Notes: generated by a model not told the origin, from the letters alone. 25,186 nt of DNA from JBAYJY01 sp041664945 (GCA_041664945.1 JBAYJY010000056.1:1-25186), one strand, 5' to 3'; numbered from the stretch's first letter, positions 11,912 to 19,275 are shown. Numbers and translations are program-made.

Positions 11912-14437
11912 TTAAAACAATTCGTATTCCGATTTTGCGGCATTCTTCCAGGCGGCCGGCAGGCCGGAGGGGAATACCGGCAGCGAGTTGTCGGCGGGGC
12001 TTTCGACGGCGAGCCATGCGCGGAATTTTCCGCCGGGCGCGGCGAGGTCGAACCTGACCGTGTTTTTGCCCGCCGGCAGTTCGATCGTGTGCAGTACCCA
12101 GCCGGACAGAATTTCCCACATGAAAATCTTCGTTTCCATGCCGGCGCGATTTTCAACTTTTATCACGGCAGCCGGAGCGCCGTTCAGGGTCGCCGCCAGT
12201 TTTACTTTATTCTGATCCTTGAACGACGTTATGCGCGTTAGAAAGACGATCTGTGTTTTTACGCCGGCTGGGGCGGCGATTTCGTATTCGCCGGACACTG
12301 AGCCGGATTTCTTGTCGAGTCGCAATTTTGACGCGGCCGGTTTTTCCGCCGCAGACACGCTGCCGGGCGTCCCGGCGCCGGCGGAGGCGAGCGCTGCGGC
12401 TTTCACTTCGAGAACCACAACGCCGCCGCGCGCGATTTTTTTCACCTTTACTATGTCGCCGTATTTAAAACCGGCGCCGAGCGGTTCCTCGTAAGGATAG
12501 GCGACGCTTACCGTGTAAGGTTTCCCGTCGTCGAGAAAGCCGGTTTTTTCGTCCAGGGCGAACGAGAAATCCCTGGCGAGAAAATCCGGATTGCGCAGGC
12601 CGATTATTCCGTTGTTATATTTGTTGAAGTGAGCGTAGCCGTAAATTTTGCCTTGGAACGGGTCGCCGCCGATGAATTTTGAATCGGCGAGAATAATGTC
12701 GTCGTTCGCTTTCGCCCATTGAGTGATCTGTCCCCATATTTTGCGCTGTTGATCGGTGAGATTGAACACGTTCATGTACATCTCGATCAGCCCGTTTCCG
12801 CGCAGGTAGTTGATGAGGAACGTATCGGAGAAAGTTTCGAGAGGGCCGTGGTCGAATTTTAAATAATCATGGTTCCACCTGAACATGACAGGGCTGTGGT
12901 TCATGAGCGAGTTGAGAGGGAACTGGGAGCGGGAATCGACGATGTTTCTGCGAATGACCTCGTCGCGCCAGGTCTCCTGCATTTCGTTGATGCTGAAAGC
13001 GGGCGGACCGACGAGCGGGACATCGTAGTCGTTCTCGCCCGAGAAAACCGAGTCGTAATATAGAAGCCACCAAGGGCTGAACCAGCCGGTGTTATAGAGG
13101 TAAACATTGGGGTCGGCGCCGTGGAGCGCGGTGAGCATGCGGATCTGGTTGTCAGTGATGGCCTCGCGGGCGTAGCGGTCGCCGGGCAGATGGCCGCGAT
13201 GGTTTGTCTGTTTGCAGAGGAAATTCCCCCAGTCGAATTTGAACGCGTTGATATTGTGGCGTTTCTGGTCGTCGAGAAGATTTTTGATCTCGAGGTCTGC
13301 GGCGCGAGGATCGGCGAAACAATAAGAGTCCTTGTCGATCATATCGAAATTTTCGCGCATCCATGGTCTGTCGATGGTTGAGCGGCGGCCGTGTGTGATG
13401 ACGTGGACGCCGATGGGGGTTTCGAAATATTTGGCGGCGAGTTCGTGGACATATTTTACGCGGCCGGGCGCGCGATGGTCCTCTTCCATCAGGCTTTTCG
13501 GGTCGGCCCAGCCGCCGTCGATCAGAACGCTGTCCGGTTTGACGCCGACATCGGTGAACAGTTTTTTGCCGTATGTGAATTTCTTTTTAACATCGCTGTC
13601 CGAGAAAATCTCGCTCATCGAACCGTCGCCTTCGAGTTTATGGAAATAGGCGTTCCAGAGGATGAACCTGCGGGGCGGATGGATGCGGATGCGCGACAGG
13701 TAGTCGGCGAAAGCGTCCTCGACGCGGCGGTTGACGCGGTTTGCGGCGACGCCGATGACGGCGGTTTTCGATAGGATGCGGCCGGCGCCGATGACGGCGG
13801 TTTTCGATAGGATGCGGCCGGCGCGGCCGGGGTAGTGATGGAGGCGCACGACGCCGTTTTCGGATTCGTTGTAGCCGGCTGGGTATTCGAGCCCCGCGAA
13901 AAGCTGGCGGTCGATGAAGATCGGGCGGCCGCCCGGCCAGTCCCACGGCGGGTTGCTCTCATGCAAAGTGTCGAAGCGCTCGATTTTTAACGCGCCGGTT
14001 TTGAAACGCTCGACGTCGATTTCATTGACGAGCCGGGCGCCAGCCTCCACCTCGATGTATTTGCGGGTCCAGAACGCGCCTGCCGGCAGTTCGTACGTCA
14101 GCTTGACGGCGACGCCGTATTTCTTGTTGGAGAGCGTGTAGACGCATCTGCCTGGAATATTTGTTTCGGCGGCGCCGATCGTGAAGTCGCGCGAAGTCAG
14201 CGCGACCGCGCCATTGTCGAGAGACAGGCGGAACTCGTCCGAGTCGAGTTTATATTTGGCGCCGGTGAGTTTATTGACGAACAGCGTGGTGTGAACGCTG
14301 CGGTCGGATTTGATTTCGCGTCGCAGGAAGCTGTTGTCGAGAACGCAGTCGCGAGTAGGAGCGGCCGCTGCGGCGCAAGAGGCGAACGCTATGAAAAACA
14401 AAAAGGAAACAGGCAGATAGAACGTGTAATTTTTCAT
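11912..14437 (-). CDS. Secreted GH36/GH31-like (clan GH-D type) glycosidase
   Basis: The 841-residue protein starts with a signal peptide (1-24; FASC at 18-21 is a poor lipobox, so lipidation is uncertain). Residues about 28-260 form a beta-rich N-terminal domain typical of alpha-galactosidase-like enzymes. The barrel (about 270-610) includes FILWNAYFHK, PDSVLIDGGWADPK, PIGVHVITHGRRS and FKFDWGNFLC, whose D402 matches the catalytic nucleophile of the K-x-D-x motif in clan GH-D. The tail (about 700-841) is beta-sandwich-like after an Ala/Gly-rich linker. The probable substrate is an alpha-linked sugar outside the cell; exact specificity is not readable. A perfect 36-bp tandem duplication adds 12 residues near 215-240. 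There is no Shine-Dalgarno; a promoter at 14445-14473 predicts a leaderless mRNA. No partner genes are clearly co-transcribed. Confidence 0.85.
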   Translation of the reverse strand: MKNYTFYLPVSFLFFIAFASCAAAAAPTRDCVLDNSFLRREIKSDRSVHTTLFVNKLTGAKYKLDSDEFRLSLDNGAVALTSRDFTIGAAETNIPGRCVYTLSNKKYGVAVKLTYELPAGAFWTRKYIEVEAGARLVNEIDVERFKTGALKIERFDTLHESNPPWDWPGGRPIFIDRQLFAGLEYPAGYNESENGVVRLHHYPGRAGRILSKTAVIGAGRILSKTAVIGVAANRVNRRVEDAFADYLSRIRIHPPRRFILWNAYFHKLEGDGSMSEIFSDSDVKKKFTYGKKLFTDVGVKPDSVLIDGGWADPKSLMEEDHRAPGRVKYVHELAAKYFETPIGVHVITHGRRSTIDRPWMRENFDMIDKDSYCFADPRAADLEIKNLLDDQKRHNINAFKFDWGNFLCKQTNHRGHLPGDRYAREAITDNQIRMLTALHGADPNVYLYNTGWFSPWWLLYYDSVFSGENDYDVPLVGPPAFSINEMQETWRDEVIRRNIVDSRSQFPLNSLMNHSPVMFRWNHDYLKFDHGPLETFSDTFLINYLRGNGLIEMYMNVFNLTDQQRKIWGQITQWAKANDDIILADSKFIGGDPFQGKIYGYAHFNKYNNGIIGLRNPDFLARDFSFALDEKTGFLDDGKPYTVSVAYPYEEPLGAGFKYGDIVKVKKIARGGVVVLEVKAAALASAGAGTPGSVSAAEKPAASKLRLDKKSGSVSGEYEIAAPAGVKTQIVFLTRITSFKDQNKVKLAATLNGAPAAVIKVENRAGMETKIFMWEILSGWVLHTIELPAGKNTVRFDLAAPGGKFRAWLAVESPADNSLPVFPSGLPAAWKNAAKSEYELF
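13751..13822. repeat. Perfect 36-bp tandem duplication inside the GH36-like gene
   Basis: Bases 13751-13786 and 13787-13822 are identical. Because 36 is a multiple of three, the frame is kept and the protein reads RILSKTAVIGAG then RILSKTAVIGVA. The identity at third positions implies a very recent slippage event, or an assembly artefact. Confidence 0.95.
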
Positions 14438-14444
14438 GGAATGG

Positions 14445-14473
14445 ATTATATAACAGAATTTTAAAATTATGAA
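14445..14473 (-). promoter_or_regulatory. Candidate leaderless promoter of the GH36-like gene
   Basis: Minus strand TTCATA (complement of 14468-14473), 17 bases, perfect TATAAT (complement of 14445-14450). The -10 ends 7 bases before the ATG at 14437, so the start site falls on or next to the A of ATG. Confidence 0.5.
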
Positions 14474-14514
14474 AAGAGAGTTAGAGACATATATGCGGAT
14501 TAGCCGAAGAGATA

Positions 14515-15708
14515 TTAGTTGCAGCGAGAGGGGTCGGAAGGTTCGAGGATATGGAATACCTCGCGGGAGCGGCGGCGGTACATGTCCTCGGCCTCGATGA
14601 TGAGAGTGCGCTCGGAGCGGCGGATTGGGAAGTCCTGAATGAGGAAGCTGCCGTCGTCCTCGATGAAGCGGGAGACGTTCACGCCGTTGGCCTGAAGAGA
14701 GACGCCCGGTTCAGTAAGGCCGAAGATTTGAATGTAATAGTTTTGAGAGTCGCAGGAGCCGACGGAAGTGGGGTCGAAGTTGGACGGCGGCTGGCTGATT
14801 GTGAGAATCGGCGGAGTGGTGTCGAGCGATACCGAGCGGATGATGGTCGCGGTCTTGCCGCCGCGCCCGCGCGCTGTAACATTAATTTTATTCTCGCCCT
14901 CGAACAGAGACACGAGGCTTGAGAAACTGCCATCCGGTTTCACGTTGACTTCCCTATTGTTGATTTTGACCGTAGCGCCTTTAGTGGTTACGCCGACGAT
15001 AGTGATGTTCGAATCTGTGAAAAGGGCGCCTTCCTGTGGCTGGATGACTCTGATGTCCGGTTTGAGGCCGACAATGCTCCAGTCGAGACGTTTCCACTGG
15101 TTGAGGAGCGAATTTTCGACGGCGGAGGAGCGAGGGGCTTTATCCGAGCCGGGATCATAGGAGATCATCTTTTTATCGTCTGTGCAAAAGGCTTTTGCAT
15201 CCGGGCGCTTGAGACAGGCCCGGCCTTCGGAAACGGCTATTTTTAAGGGACGGTCTTTGCCTGAGGCGATGATGCTGTACAGGCCGGGGTTCAGGGTTAT
15301 GAGGCCGGCGTCAGTGCGCACGACGAGATTCGCGCCCGATTCAGCAGGACTGAAAGATAGCGCCAAATGGCCTTTTGTGATTTCGATATCGGGGGCTGCC
15401 GGGTCTGTTTCGGGTTTTCGATGTTTAACGACGGATCCCTCAGCGGGGCCGAGCCAGAACATTTGCAGGGAACGGGCGGCGACAGCTTCGAGAGTCGCGC
15501 CGTCCGCGGCGCGGATTTCCATGCCGGGATCGATTGTCGTGCCCTCGTGAGCTGGGAACCAGTCGGACCCGGCGACGCGCAACGCTACATCGCCCGAGAG
15601 AGATTTTATGACTGCGCCCTGAAACGGTGGCTGAGCCGCCGCCGCCGCGCACAGCGTCGCCAGCGCGGCCATCACGAACAGCGTTGTTTTTTTAAACGGC
15701 TTTTTCAA
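14515..15708 (-). CDS. Secreted FecR-domain protein with Ig-like C-terminal repeats
   Basis: The 397-residue product begins with a textbook signal peptide (MKKPFKKTTLFVMAALATL, Ala-rich cleavage region to about 26) if TTG (complement of 15706-15708) is the start; the next Met (residue 13) would cut the basic N-region off. Residues about 35-150 follow the FecR pattern: GDVALRVAGSDWFPAHEGTTIDPGMEIRA, then DGA and LRTDAG-like strands. Two Ig-like or glucodextranase-type beta modules follow (about 220-300 and 303-397), the first with the PDGSF, FEGENKI and VSLDTTPP pattern. Unlike TonB-system FecR there is no anti-sigma N-terminal segment; similar proteins are extracytoplasmic and structural or scaffold-like. 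Its start overlaps the end of the STAS gene by 17 bases, so the two are probably translationally coupled. No clear ribosome site precedes the TTG. Confidence 0.85.
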   Translation of the reverse strand: MKKPFKKTTLFVMAALATLCAAAAAQPPFQGAVIKSLSGDVALRVAGSDWFPAHEGTTIDPGMEIRAADGATLEAVAARSLQMFWLGPAEGSVVKHRKPETDPAAPDIEITKGHLALSFSPAESGANLVVRTDAGLITLNPGLYSIIASGKDRPLKIAVSEGRACLKRPDAKAFCTDDKKMISYDPGSDKAPRSSAVENSLLNQWKRLDWSIVGLKPDIRVIQPQEGALFTDSNITIVGVTTKGATVKINNREVNVKPDGSFSSLVSLFEGENKINVTARGRGGKTATIIRSVSLDTTPPILTISQPPSNFDPTSVGSCDSQNYYIQIFGLTEPGVSLQANGVNVSRFIEDDGSFLIQDFPIRRSERTLIIEAEDMYRRRSREVFHILEPSDPSRCN

Positions 15709-16027
15709 TTGTCGCTACGATTTTCAGGACTCTGTCCAGATTTGTTATTTTCAAGAGTCCCATCAGATTTTCAGGCACAGCCGCGAGCGTCAGATTCCTG
15801 CCCTGTTTGAGAAGCGTCGAGTTCACCGCCACAAGGAATCCGAGTCCGGAACTGTCTATGAATTCCAAGCCCTTAAAATCTAAAATGAGGTTAAGCTTAT
15901 CGTATTGTTCGAGCAGATTCTTGATCTGCCTATAGAGGTCGATCGATGCCTCGCCGGCGATGCGGCCGGAGAGCCTTATTACAAGGTATTTTGTTTTGAC
16001 TTCATGTTGTATTTCAAATTTAGGCAT
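15692..16027 (-). CDS. STAS-domain protein (anti-sigma factor antagonist type)
   Basis: The 111-residue protein is a single STAS domain like SpoIIAA/RsbV: an N-terminal strand, LILDFKGLEFIDSSGLGFLVA (the D-S-S-G-L-G loop holds the regulatory serine phosphorylated by a partner kinase), then LTLAAVPENLMGLLKITNLDRVLKI. In known systems the unphosphorylated form captures an anti-sigma kinase or relays a signal to a phosphatase-controlled switch. No RsbW-like kinase or PP2C phosphatase is in the window. An upstream in-frame ATG at 16066 is disfavoured because a TATAAT -10 (complement of 16055-16060) lies downstream of it. The chosen ATG has GGAA five bases before it. It is the first gene of a pair with the overlapping FecR protein, suggesting a surface- or envelope-related regulatory role. 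Confidence 0.88.
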   Translation of the reverse strand: MPKFEIQHEVKTKYLVIRLSGRIAGEASIDLYRQIKNLLEQYDKLNLILDFKGLEFIDSSGLGFLVAVNSTLLKQGRNLTLAAVPENLMGLLKITNLDRVLKIVATIEKAV

Positions 16028-16190
16028 ATCGATTCCGTAACTTTCGTTTGGAATATTATAAACCATTTTTTGCCGAAGAGCGTAACAATTTCAGAAAAAC
16101 GGAGCGCCGGCCGGAAACGCCGGATTATATCCTTCGGCTGCAATCCTGGATTTCGGGTTATTATGCGCTTGTTTTTTTGATAATTCTTGT

Positions 16191-16886
16191 TCAGCGCCAG
16201 TGTTCCGGGCGGAAGTCCGGGGGCAGGACGGTGCAGAATTTCTTTACGCGCCAGTTGCGCTTGAAAGCGATGCGGCGAAGAGGCGGGTCCGGGTTGGTCG
16301 GCATCGGGTGCCCGACTTGTTCCATGAGCGGCAGGTCTGAACTGCTGTCGGAGTAGAACCAGCAGTCCTTGAGGTCGATGTTGCGCTCCTGAACGTAAGA
16401 GCGGGCGATAATGAGTTTGCCTTCCTCGTAGCAGAAAGGTTTTTCGGCGATGGGGACAATGCGTCCGTTTTCGAATTTGAAGCGGAGCGCGAAAGCGTCG
16501 TCCACGCCGAGGAAGTCTGCAAGCGGGTCGATGAGCGGCTGGATGCTGGCGGTGAGAAGGACTACCTGGTTGCCGCGTTTTTTGTGGTCGCGGATTTCGC
16601 GGTAGGCAAGCCGGTAGATGCTTTTTCGCATGTAGTTGTCGAAGCAGCCCTGACAGATATTGTCAACTTCGGCTTTTGTGAGGCCGGCGAACTGTGAAAG
16701 CCCTTTTTCGACGAGCGTGTCATACTCGACGGCGCCGGTTTTGGAGTCGATGAGGGCTTTGGCCATGTCGAAAATGTAATCGGGAGAAGAGGACTGCCCT
16801 TTTTTGAAGAACAGGTATTTGGCGATCATTATGCCCGACGATCCCTTGAGGATCGTGTCGTCAACATCGAAAAAAGCGACACCCAT
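16191..16886 (-). CDS. HAD-superfamily hydrolase, subfamily IB (SerB-like phosphatase)
   Basis: The 231-residue enzyme shows the HAD motifs in order: FFDVDDTIL (nucleophile D7, acid/base D9), a helical cap (about 15-90), LLTAS (motif II, about 114-118), EEGK (motif III Lys, about 155-158) and YSDSSSDLPLM (motif IV, about 178-188), followed by the N-P-D-x-x-L-R-x-x-A segment typical of the IB/SerB-like group. It should be a soluble phosphomonoesterase; related proteins act on phosphoserine or on lysophosphatidic acid, and the sequence does not decide. Ribosome site CGGAG is 5 bases before the ATG. It lies between the STAS/FecR pair and the SCP2 gene, all on the minus strand, but a hairpin separates it from SCP2. 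Confidence 0.9.
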   Translation of the reverse strand: MGVAFFDVDDTILKGSSGIMIAKYLFFKKGQSSSPDYIFDMAKALIDSKTGAVEYDTLVEKGLSQFAGLTKAEVDNICQGCFDNYMRKSIYRLAYREIRDHKKRGNQVVLLTASIQPLIDPLADFLGVDDAFALRFKFENGRIVPIAEKPFCYEEGKLIIARSYVQERNIDLKDCWFYSDSSSDLPLMEQVGHPMPTNPDPPLRRIAFKRNWRVKKFCTVLPPDFRPEHWR

Positions 16887-16931
16887 GAGAAACTCCGTGG
16901 TAAAAAATAACCCGCGAGGCGAGCAGATATC

Positions 16932-16947
16932 GGCGCGGCGTCGCGCC
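16932..16947. repeat. REP-like palindrome GGCGCG-GCGT-CGCGCC
   Basis: A perfect 6-bp inverted repeat between the SCP2 and HAD genes. On the minus strand it stands downstream of the SCP2 stop and is followed within 30 bases by GGGTTATTTTTT, so it may belong to a terminator. The same core with one extra C occurs at 23284-23300. Confidence 0.4.
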
Positions 16948-16971
16948 TCATGGCGGAAATCGCTTTCCGGC

Positions 16972-17751
16972 CTAACTTTCGGGCATGAGCACGTTGCCGA
17001 CGCGCGTCATGAGGTTTCCGACTTTCATGCCGTACTCCGCGGTTCCGCGGAAGGAGACGAGTTGGAGGCGGGTGGCTTCGAGAGCGCCGACTTCGCTTGT
17101 CAGCATCCTGAGAGCGCCGGCCGTGTCTACAAAGTCCATCGCCACATACGGGCGGCGGTCGGTGCGGCCTTTTGTCGCCTTGATCTTGCCTTCGTCAATG
17201 CGGACCCAAACCGCCGGGCCGTCCGGCTTAACCGTCCACTCGATAATTTTCTTGCGCGCGGTTTTTGTCAGGCGCACGATGTATTCGTCTTCGCATTCGG
17301 ACATTTCCTCGAGCGCGAAGGCGACCATGTACATCAGGAGCTGAACCTTCAGCGTTTTTTCCGCTTCGTCCTTGCAGACGTATGTCGGCATGAGCATCTT
17401 GAGCTTCATGAGTATCTTTACGACTTTCATGAGCAGCAGGAGATGAGTCAGGCCGGAGATGCCGAAGAGGACATTCTTGCCGGTGAAGAAAGAGTTCATC
17501 GTCGTCGGATCTTTGAAAGTGAATTTGATAGCGGGTTTCGGATGCTTGCCGGAGACTACCTTGAGCGTTCCGCCCTCGAAGAGCATGTGGGCGGCGGGTT
17601 CCGCGTTCTTAATCTGGAACTGGATAGCGCAGTTCCATTTGGCGGTCATTTTCACAAGCGCCGGGTCCGCGGCCACCACTTCCTCAAGCAGCGGCAGAGC
17701 CGCCTTCAGGAATGTTTTCGATCGCATCAGTTCAATTTCATGTTCGGTCAT
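16972..17751 (-). CDS. SCP2 sterol-carrier-like domain protein
   Basis: The 259-residue protein is soluble. The pattern in the middle (IQFQIKNAEPAAHMLFEGGTLKVVSGKHPKPAIKFTFKDPTTMNSFFTGK, about 40-95) is that of SCP2 domains: strands carrying an amphipathic lipid-binding sheet, then 'F.D...W..l..G'. A second similar unit (VWVRIDEGKIKATKGRTDRRPYVAMDFVDTAGALRML) follows after about 190, so two lipid-binding-like domains are joined by a helical, Lys/Met-rich stretch (about 100-150). Ligand and role are unknown; lipid or acyl-CoA binding is likely. The longer frame reaching 17916 is rejected: it has no ribosome site, while the ATG at 17751 is preceded by GGAGGAG 8 bases upstream. Confidence 0.8.
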   Translation of the reverse strand: MTEHEIELMRSKTFLKAALPLLEEVVAADPALVKMTAKWNCAIQFQIKNAEPAAHMLFEGGTLKVVSGKHPKPAIKFTFKDPTTMNSFFTGKNVLFGISGLTHLLLLMKVVKILMKLKMLMPTYVCKDEAEKTLKVQLLMYMVAFALEEMSECEDEYIVRLTKTARKKIIEWTVKPDGPAVWVRIDEGKIKATKGRTDRRPYVAMDFVDTAGALRMLTSEVGALEATRLQLVSFRGTAEYGMKVGNLMTRVGNVLMPES

Positions 17752-17772
17752 AACAATTTCTCCTCCCCGGCG

Positions 17773-17791
17773 CAACAGTTTCGGCCTGTTG
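17773..17791 (-). promoter_or_regulatory. Leader hairpin before the SCP2 gene
   Basis: CAACAG (17773-17778) and CTGTTG (17786-17791) pair around a 7-base loop within the predicted leader, just upstream of the GGAGGAG ribosome site. It could protect or regulate the mRNA. Confidence 0.3.
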
Positions 17792-17812
17792 AAGAGCGCC
17801 GCTCGGAAATAC

Positions 17813-17841
17813 AGAATAGCATAAATCGGGAAAGGCAACAA
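17813..17841 (-). promoter_or_regulatory. Candidate promoter of the SCP2 gene
   Basis: Minus strand TTGTTG (complement of 17836-17841), 17 bases, TATTCT (complement of 17813-17818) with TGC just before it (extended -10). Confidence 0.45.
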
Positions 17842-17915
17842 GAAATAAATAGTTGGCCGGCCGCGGCGCCTGATTTCAAATAGTTGGCAAAGAAAGAAAT
17901 TATGCGGTCTCGCCA

Positions 17916-17944
17916 TGAACAGGAAAGCAATATTATGGTATAAT
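17916..17944 (+). promoter_or_regulatory. Extended -10 promoter of the GNAT gene
   Basis: TGAACA (17916-17921), 17 bases, perfect TATAAT (17939-17944) preceded by TGG (17936-17938), an extended -10. Start expected near 17951, leader about 40 bases, with GAGGA (17980-17984) as the ribosome site. Confidence 0.65.
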
Positions 17945-17956
17945 GAGTATCATTAT
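17940..17956. promoter_or_regulatory. Fur-box-like operator over the GNAT promoter
   Basis: ATAATGA-GTA-TCATTAT is a perfect 7-bp-arm palindrome overlapping the -10 box and the expected start site. Aligned with the Fur consensus GATAATGATAATCATTATC it matches 15 of 19 positions, both arms fully. Binding here would block the promoter, so the gene may be repressed by Fur or a related Fur-family regulator. Confidence 0.5.
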
Positions 17957-17990
17957 GAATTACCTTATTTGATGACCGCGAGGATGCCCT

Positions 17991-18620
17991 ATGGACAACG
18001 CAGAGCGCAACCGGAAGCGAAGTGGTTCTTCCTGTCGCCTTCGGAACGCCACGCCGGGGGACGCCGGCGCTTTTTACGAACTGATAGTAATGTCGTCGCC
18101 ATATTTTGAAACGCTGTTCGGCAGGCAGGGAGCGGTCATTTTTCAGAGCATGTTTCGCCGGACAGGCAACCTGTTCAGCCACGAGCACGTGATTTTCGCC
18201 GATGTCGAAGGAAAACCGGCTGGGATGATTCTGTGCTACGGCCGCCGGACAAAGCAGTTCGGAGACATCCCGACCGCGCTGCATTTCTTGAGAGAAATCG
18301 ACTTCGAAACGTTGTTGAAACTGCCGCTGATACTTAAAAGCGGAACGGCGGTGGGCGCCGTTAAAAAAGGCGAGTTTTATATCAGCAACATGGCTGTGTA
18401 TTCCGACTATCGCGGGCGCGGAATCGCGGCGGAACTGATCGGCTGCGCCGCGCTGCGCGGGCGGCAGGAAGGCGCGGAGCGGCTGACGCTCGAAGTGGAA
18501 CAGCATAACGACGGCGCGATCGGGTTTTACGAAAAATGCGGGTTCGCCATCACAGGCGACGCGCGCCTCTCAGTCGGAGAAGAGAAACTTATTTATTACA
18601 TGGCGAAACGGATAAAATAA
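17991..18620 (+). CDS. GNAT-family N-acetyltransferase
   Basis: The 209-residue protein has the GNAT core: an N-terminal CRLRNATPGDAGAFYEL (about 15-31), strand FYISNMAVYSDYRGRGIAAELI with the acetyl-CoA pyrophosphate-binding loop RGRGIA (141-146), strand LTLEVEQHNDGAIGFYEKCGF (about 165-185; N173 and the Y180/C183 region are the motif-B positions), and a final beta strand. It should move an acetyl group from acetyl-CoA to an amine; the acceptor is not predictable. The region between the N-terminal helix and the core (about 90-125) is longer than in minimal GNATs. ATG 17991 follows GAGGA by 6 bases. The gene stands alone with its own promoter and a Fur-like operator, which would tie it to metal status if real. 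Confidence 0.9.
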   Translation: MDNAERNRKRSGSSCRLRNATPGDAGAFYELIVMSSPYFETLFGRQGAVIFQSMFRRTGNLFSHEHVIFADVEGKPAGMILCYGRRTKQFGDIPTALHFLREIDFETLLKLPLILKSGTAVGAVKKGEFYISNMAVYSDYRGRGIAAELIGCAALRGRQEGAERLTLEVEQHNDGAIGFYEKCGFAITGDARLSVGEEKLIYYMAKRIK

Positions 18621-18680
18621 CGAAACAAATGTTATTTGAGTCGATACGTCTTCGTGACTTAATATTCCATATCAAGCAAA

Positions 18681-18944
18681 TCATGGAGTTTCATACAGGT
18701 CGTCGTGATCGAGGATGCGGCGTAGAAGGATAGCTCCGTCGTGTTCAAATTGGAGAGAGATGCGGTATCTGTCGTTGACGCGGGCGGAGAAGAGGCCTTT
18801 ACGGCCGGCGATGCCTTTCAGCCGCAGAGAAGGGTGTGTGTGGTCGATCAGCAACTGAGCTATCTGTTTCGCGGCAGCTTTACGGGCGGCGTCCGGCAGC
18901 GACTGCCAGTCTTTTTTGAAGCTGTCTGTTCGCGCTATTTTCAT
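18681..18944 (-). CDS. RelE/ParE-superfamily toxin
   Basis: The 87-residue basic protein has the RelE-fold order: MKIARTDSFKKDWQSLPDAARKA (first strand and helices), a LLIDHTHPSLRLKGIAGRKGLFSARVNDRYRISLQF centre with the G-x-x-S-x-R-v-n-D-R-Y-R-i segment, and LRRILDHDDLYETP at the end. In this superfamily the protein is an mRNA interferase acting on ribosomes (RelE/YoeB) or a gyrase poison (ParE); the Asp-His-Asp-x-x-Tyr ending and small size fit the RelE-type ribonucleases better. It is the second gene of a toxin-antitoxin pair, its ATG beginning 4 bases after the antitoxin stop codon, so expression is probably coupled. Confidence 0.85.
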   Translation of the reverse strand: MKIARTDSFKKDWQSLPDAARKAAAKQIAQLLIDHTHPSLRLKGIAGRKGLFSARVNDRYRISLQFEHDGAILLRRILDHDDLYETP

Positions 18945-18947
18945 TTT

Positions 18948-19211
18948 TCAACGCTCTAAATCTTTTATTAGATTTTTTGCGCTGTCGAATTTCGCGATTT
19001 TGCCGCGTTTGATGTCGCTGTCGGCCCCGGATTCCTTCCGCGCGCCGGAATCTGTCAGCCGCAACGTTCGGGGCACAACCATGACGGGGGTGAGAACCAG
19101 ACGCCCGTCTTCCACAAGAGCTTCCAAAGTGTCTCCGGGCGCTATTCCGAGAGCGTCGCGCATTTCTTTAGATATCGTCAGAATGCTTCTTTTCTGCAAT
19201 GTGATTATCAT
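18948..19211 (-). CDS. AbrB/MazE-type antitoxin (SpoVT-AbrB domain)
   Basis: The 87-residue protein begins with a swapped-hairpin AbrB DNA-binding domain: MIITLQKRSILTISKEMRDALGIAPGDTLEALVEDGRLVLTPV (about 1-43), with the 'ItIPkelR-xx-lgi-xpGD-x-l' pattern. The acidic, flexible C-terminal part (about 50-87, rich in D, E, S and K) is where such antitoxins wrap the toxin. By analogy it neutralises the RelE-type toxin and, with it, represses their promoter. Ribosome site GGAG lies 7 bases before the ATG. The 25-bp palindrome at 19227-19251 just upstream, overlapping the promoter, is the expected operator. Confidence 0.9.
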   Translation of the reverse strand: MIITLQKRSILTISKEMRDALGIAPGDTLEALVEDGRLVLTPVMVVPRTLRLTDSGARKESGADSDIKRGKIAKFDSAKNLIKDLER

Positions 19212-19226
19212 GTCAAAACTCCGTCA

Positions 19227-19251
19227 ATACTGTATTGCTGTAATACAGTAT
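19227..19251. promoter_or_regulatory. 25-bp operator palindrome of the toxin-antitoxin pair
   Basis: ATACTGTATT (19227-19236) and AATACAGTAT (19242-19251) are perfect 10-base inverted arms around GCTGT. The palindrome lies between the -10 box and the antitoxin start, as autoregulated toxin-antitoxin operators do. Confidence 0.75.
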
Positions 19252-19275
19252 AACGGCAATGGCGTGAGAAGGCAA
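19247..19275 (-). promoter_or_regulatory. Promoter of the toxin-antitoxin operon
   Basis: Minus strand TTGCCT (complement of 19270-19275), 17 bases, TATACT (complement of 19247-19252). The -10 overlaps the operator palindrome by five bases, explaining repression. Confidence 0.6.

Noticed and set aside
16028..16066. N-terminal extension of the STAS protein
   Set aside because: A TATAAT lies between this upstream ATG and the chosen start, so the longer protein would begin before its own promoter.
17752..17916. N-terminal extension of the SCP2 protein
   Set aside because: Has no ribosome site and covers the promoter and leader hairpin; ATG 17751 has GGAGGAG.
18615..18637. AAATAAC/GTTATTT inverted repeat at the end of the GNAT gene
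   Set aside because: Stem is almost all A-T and no T-run follows; not a convincing terminator.
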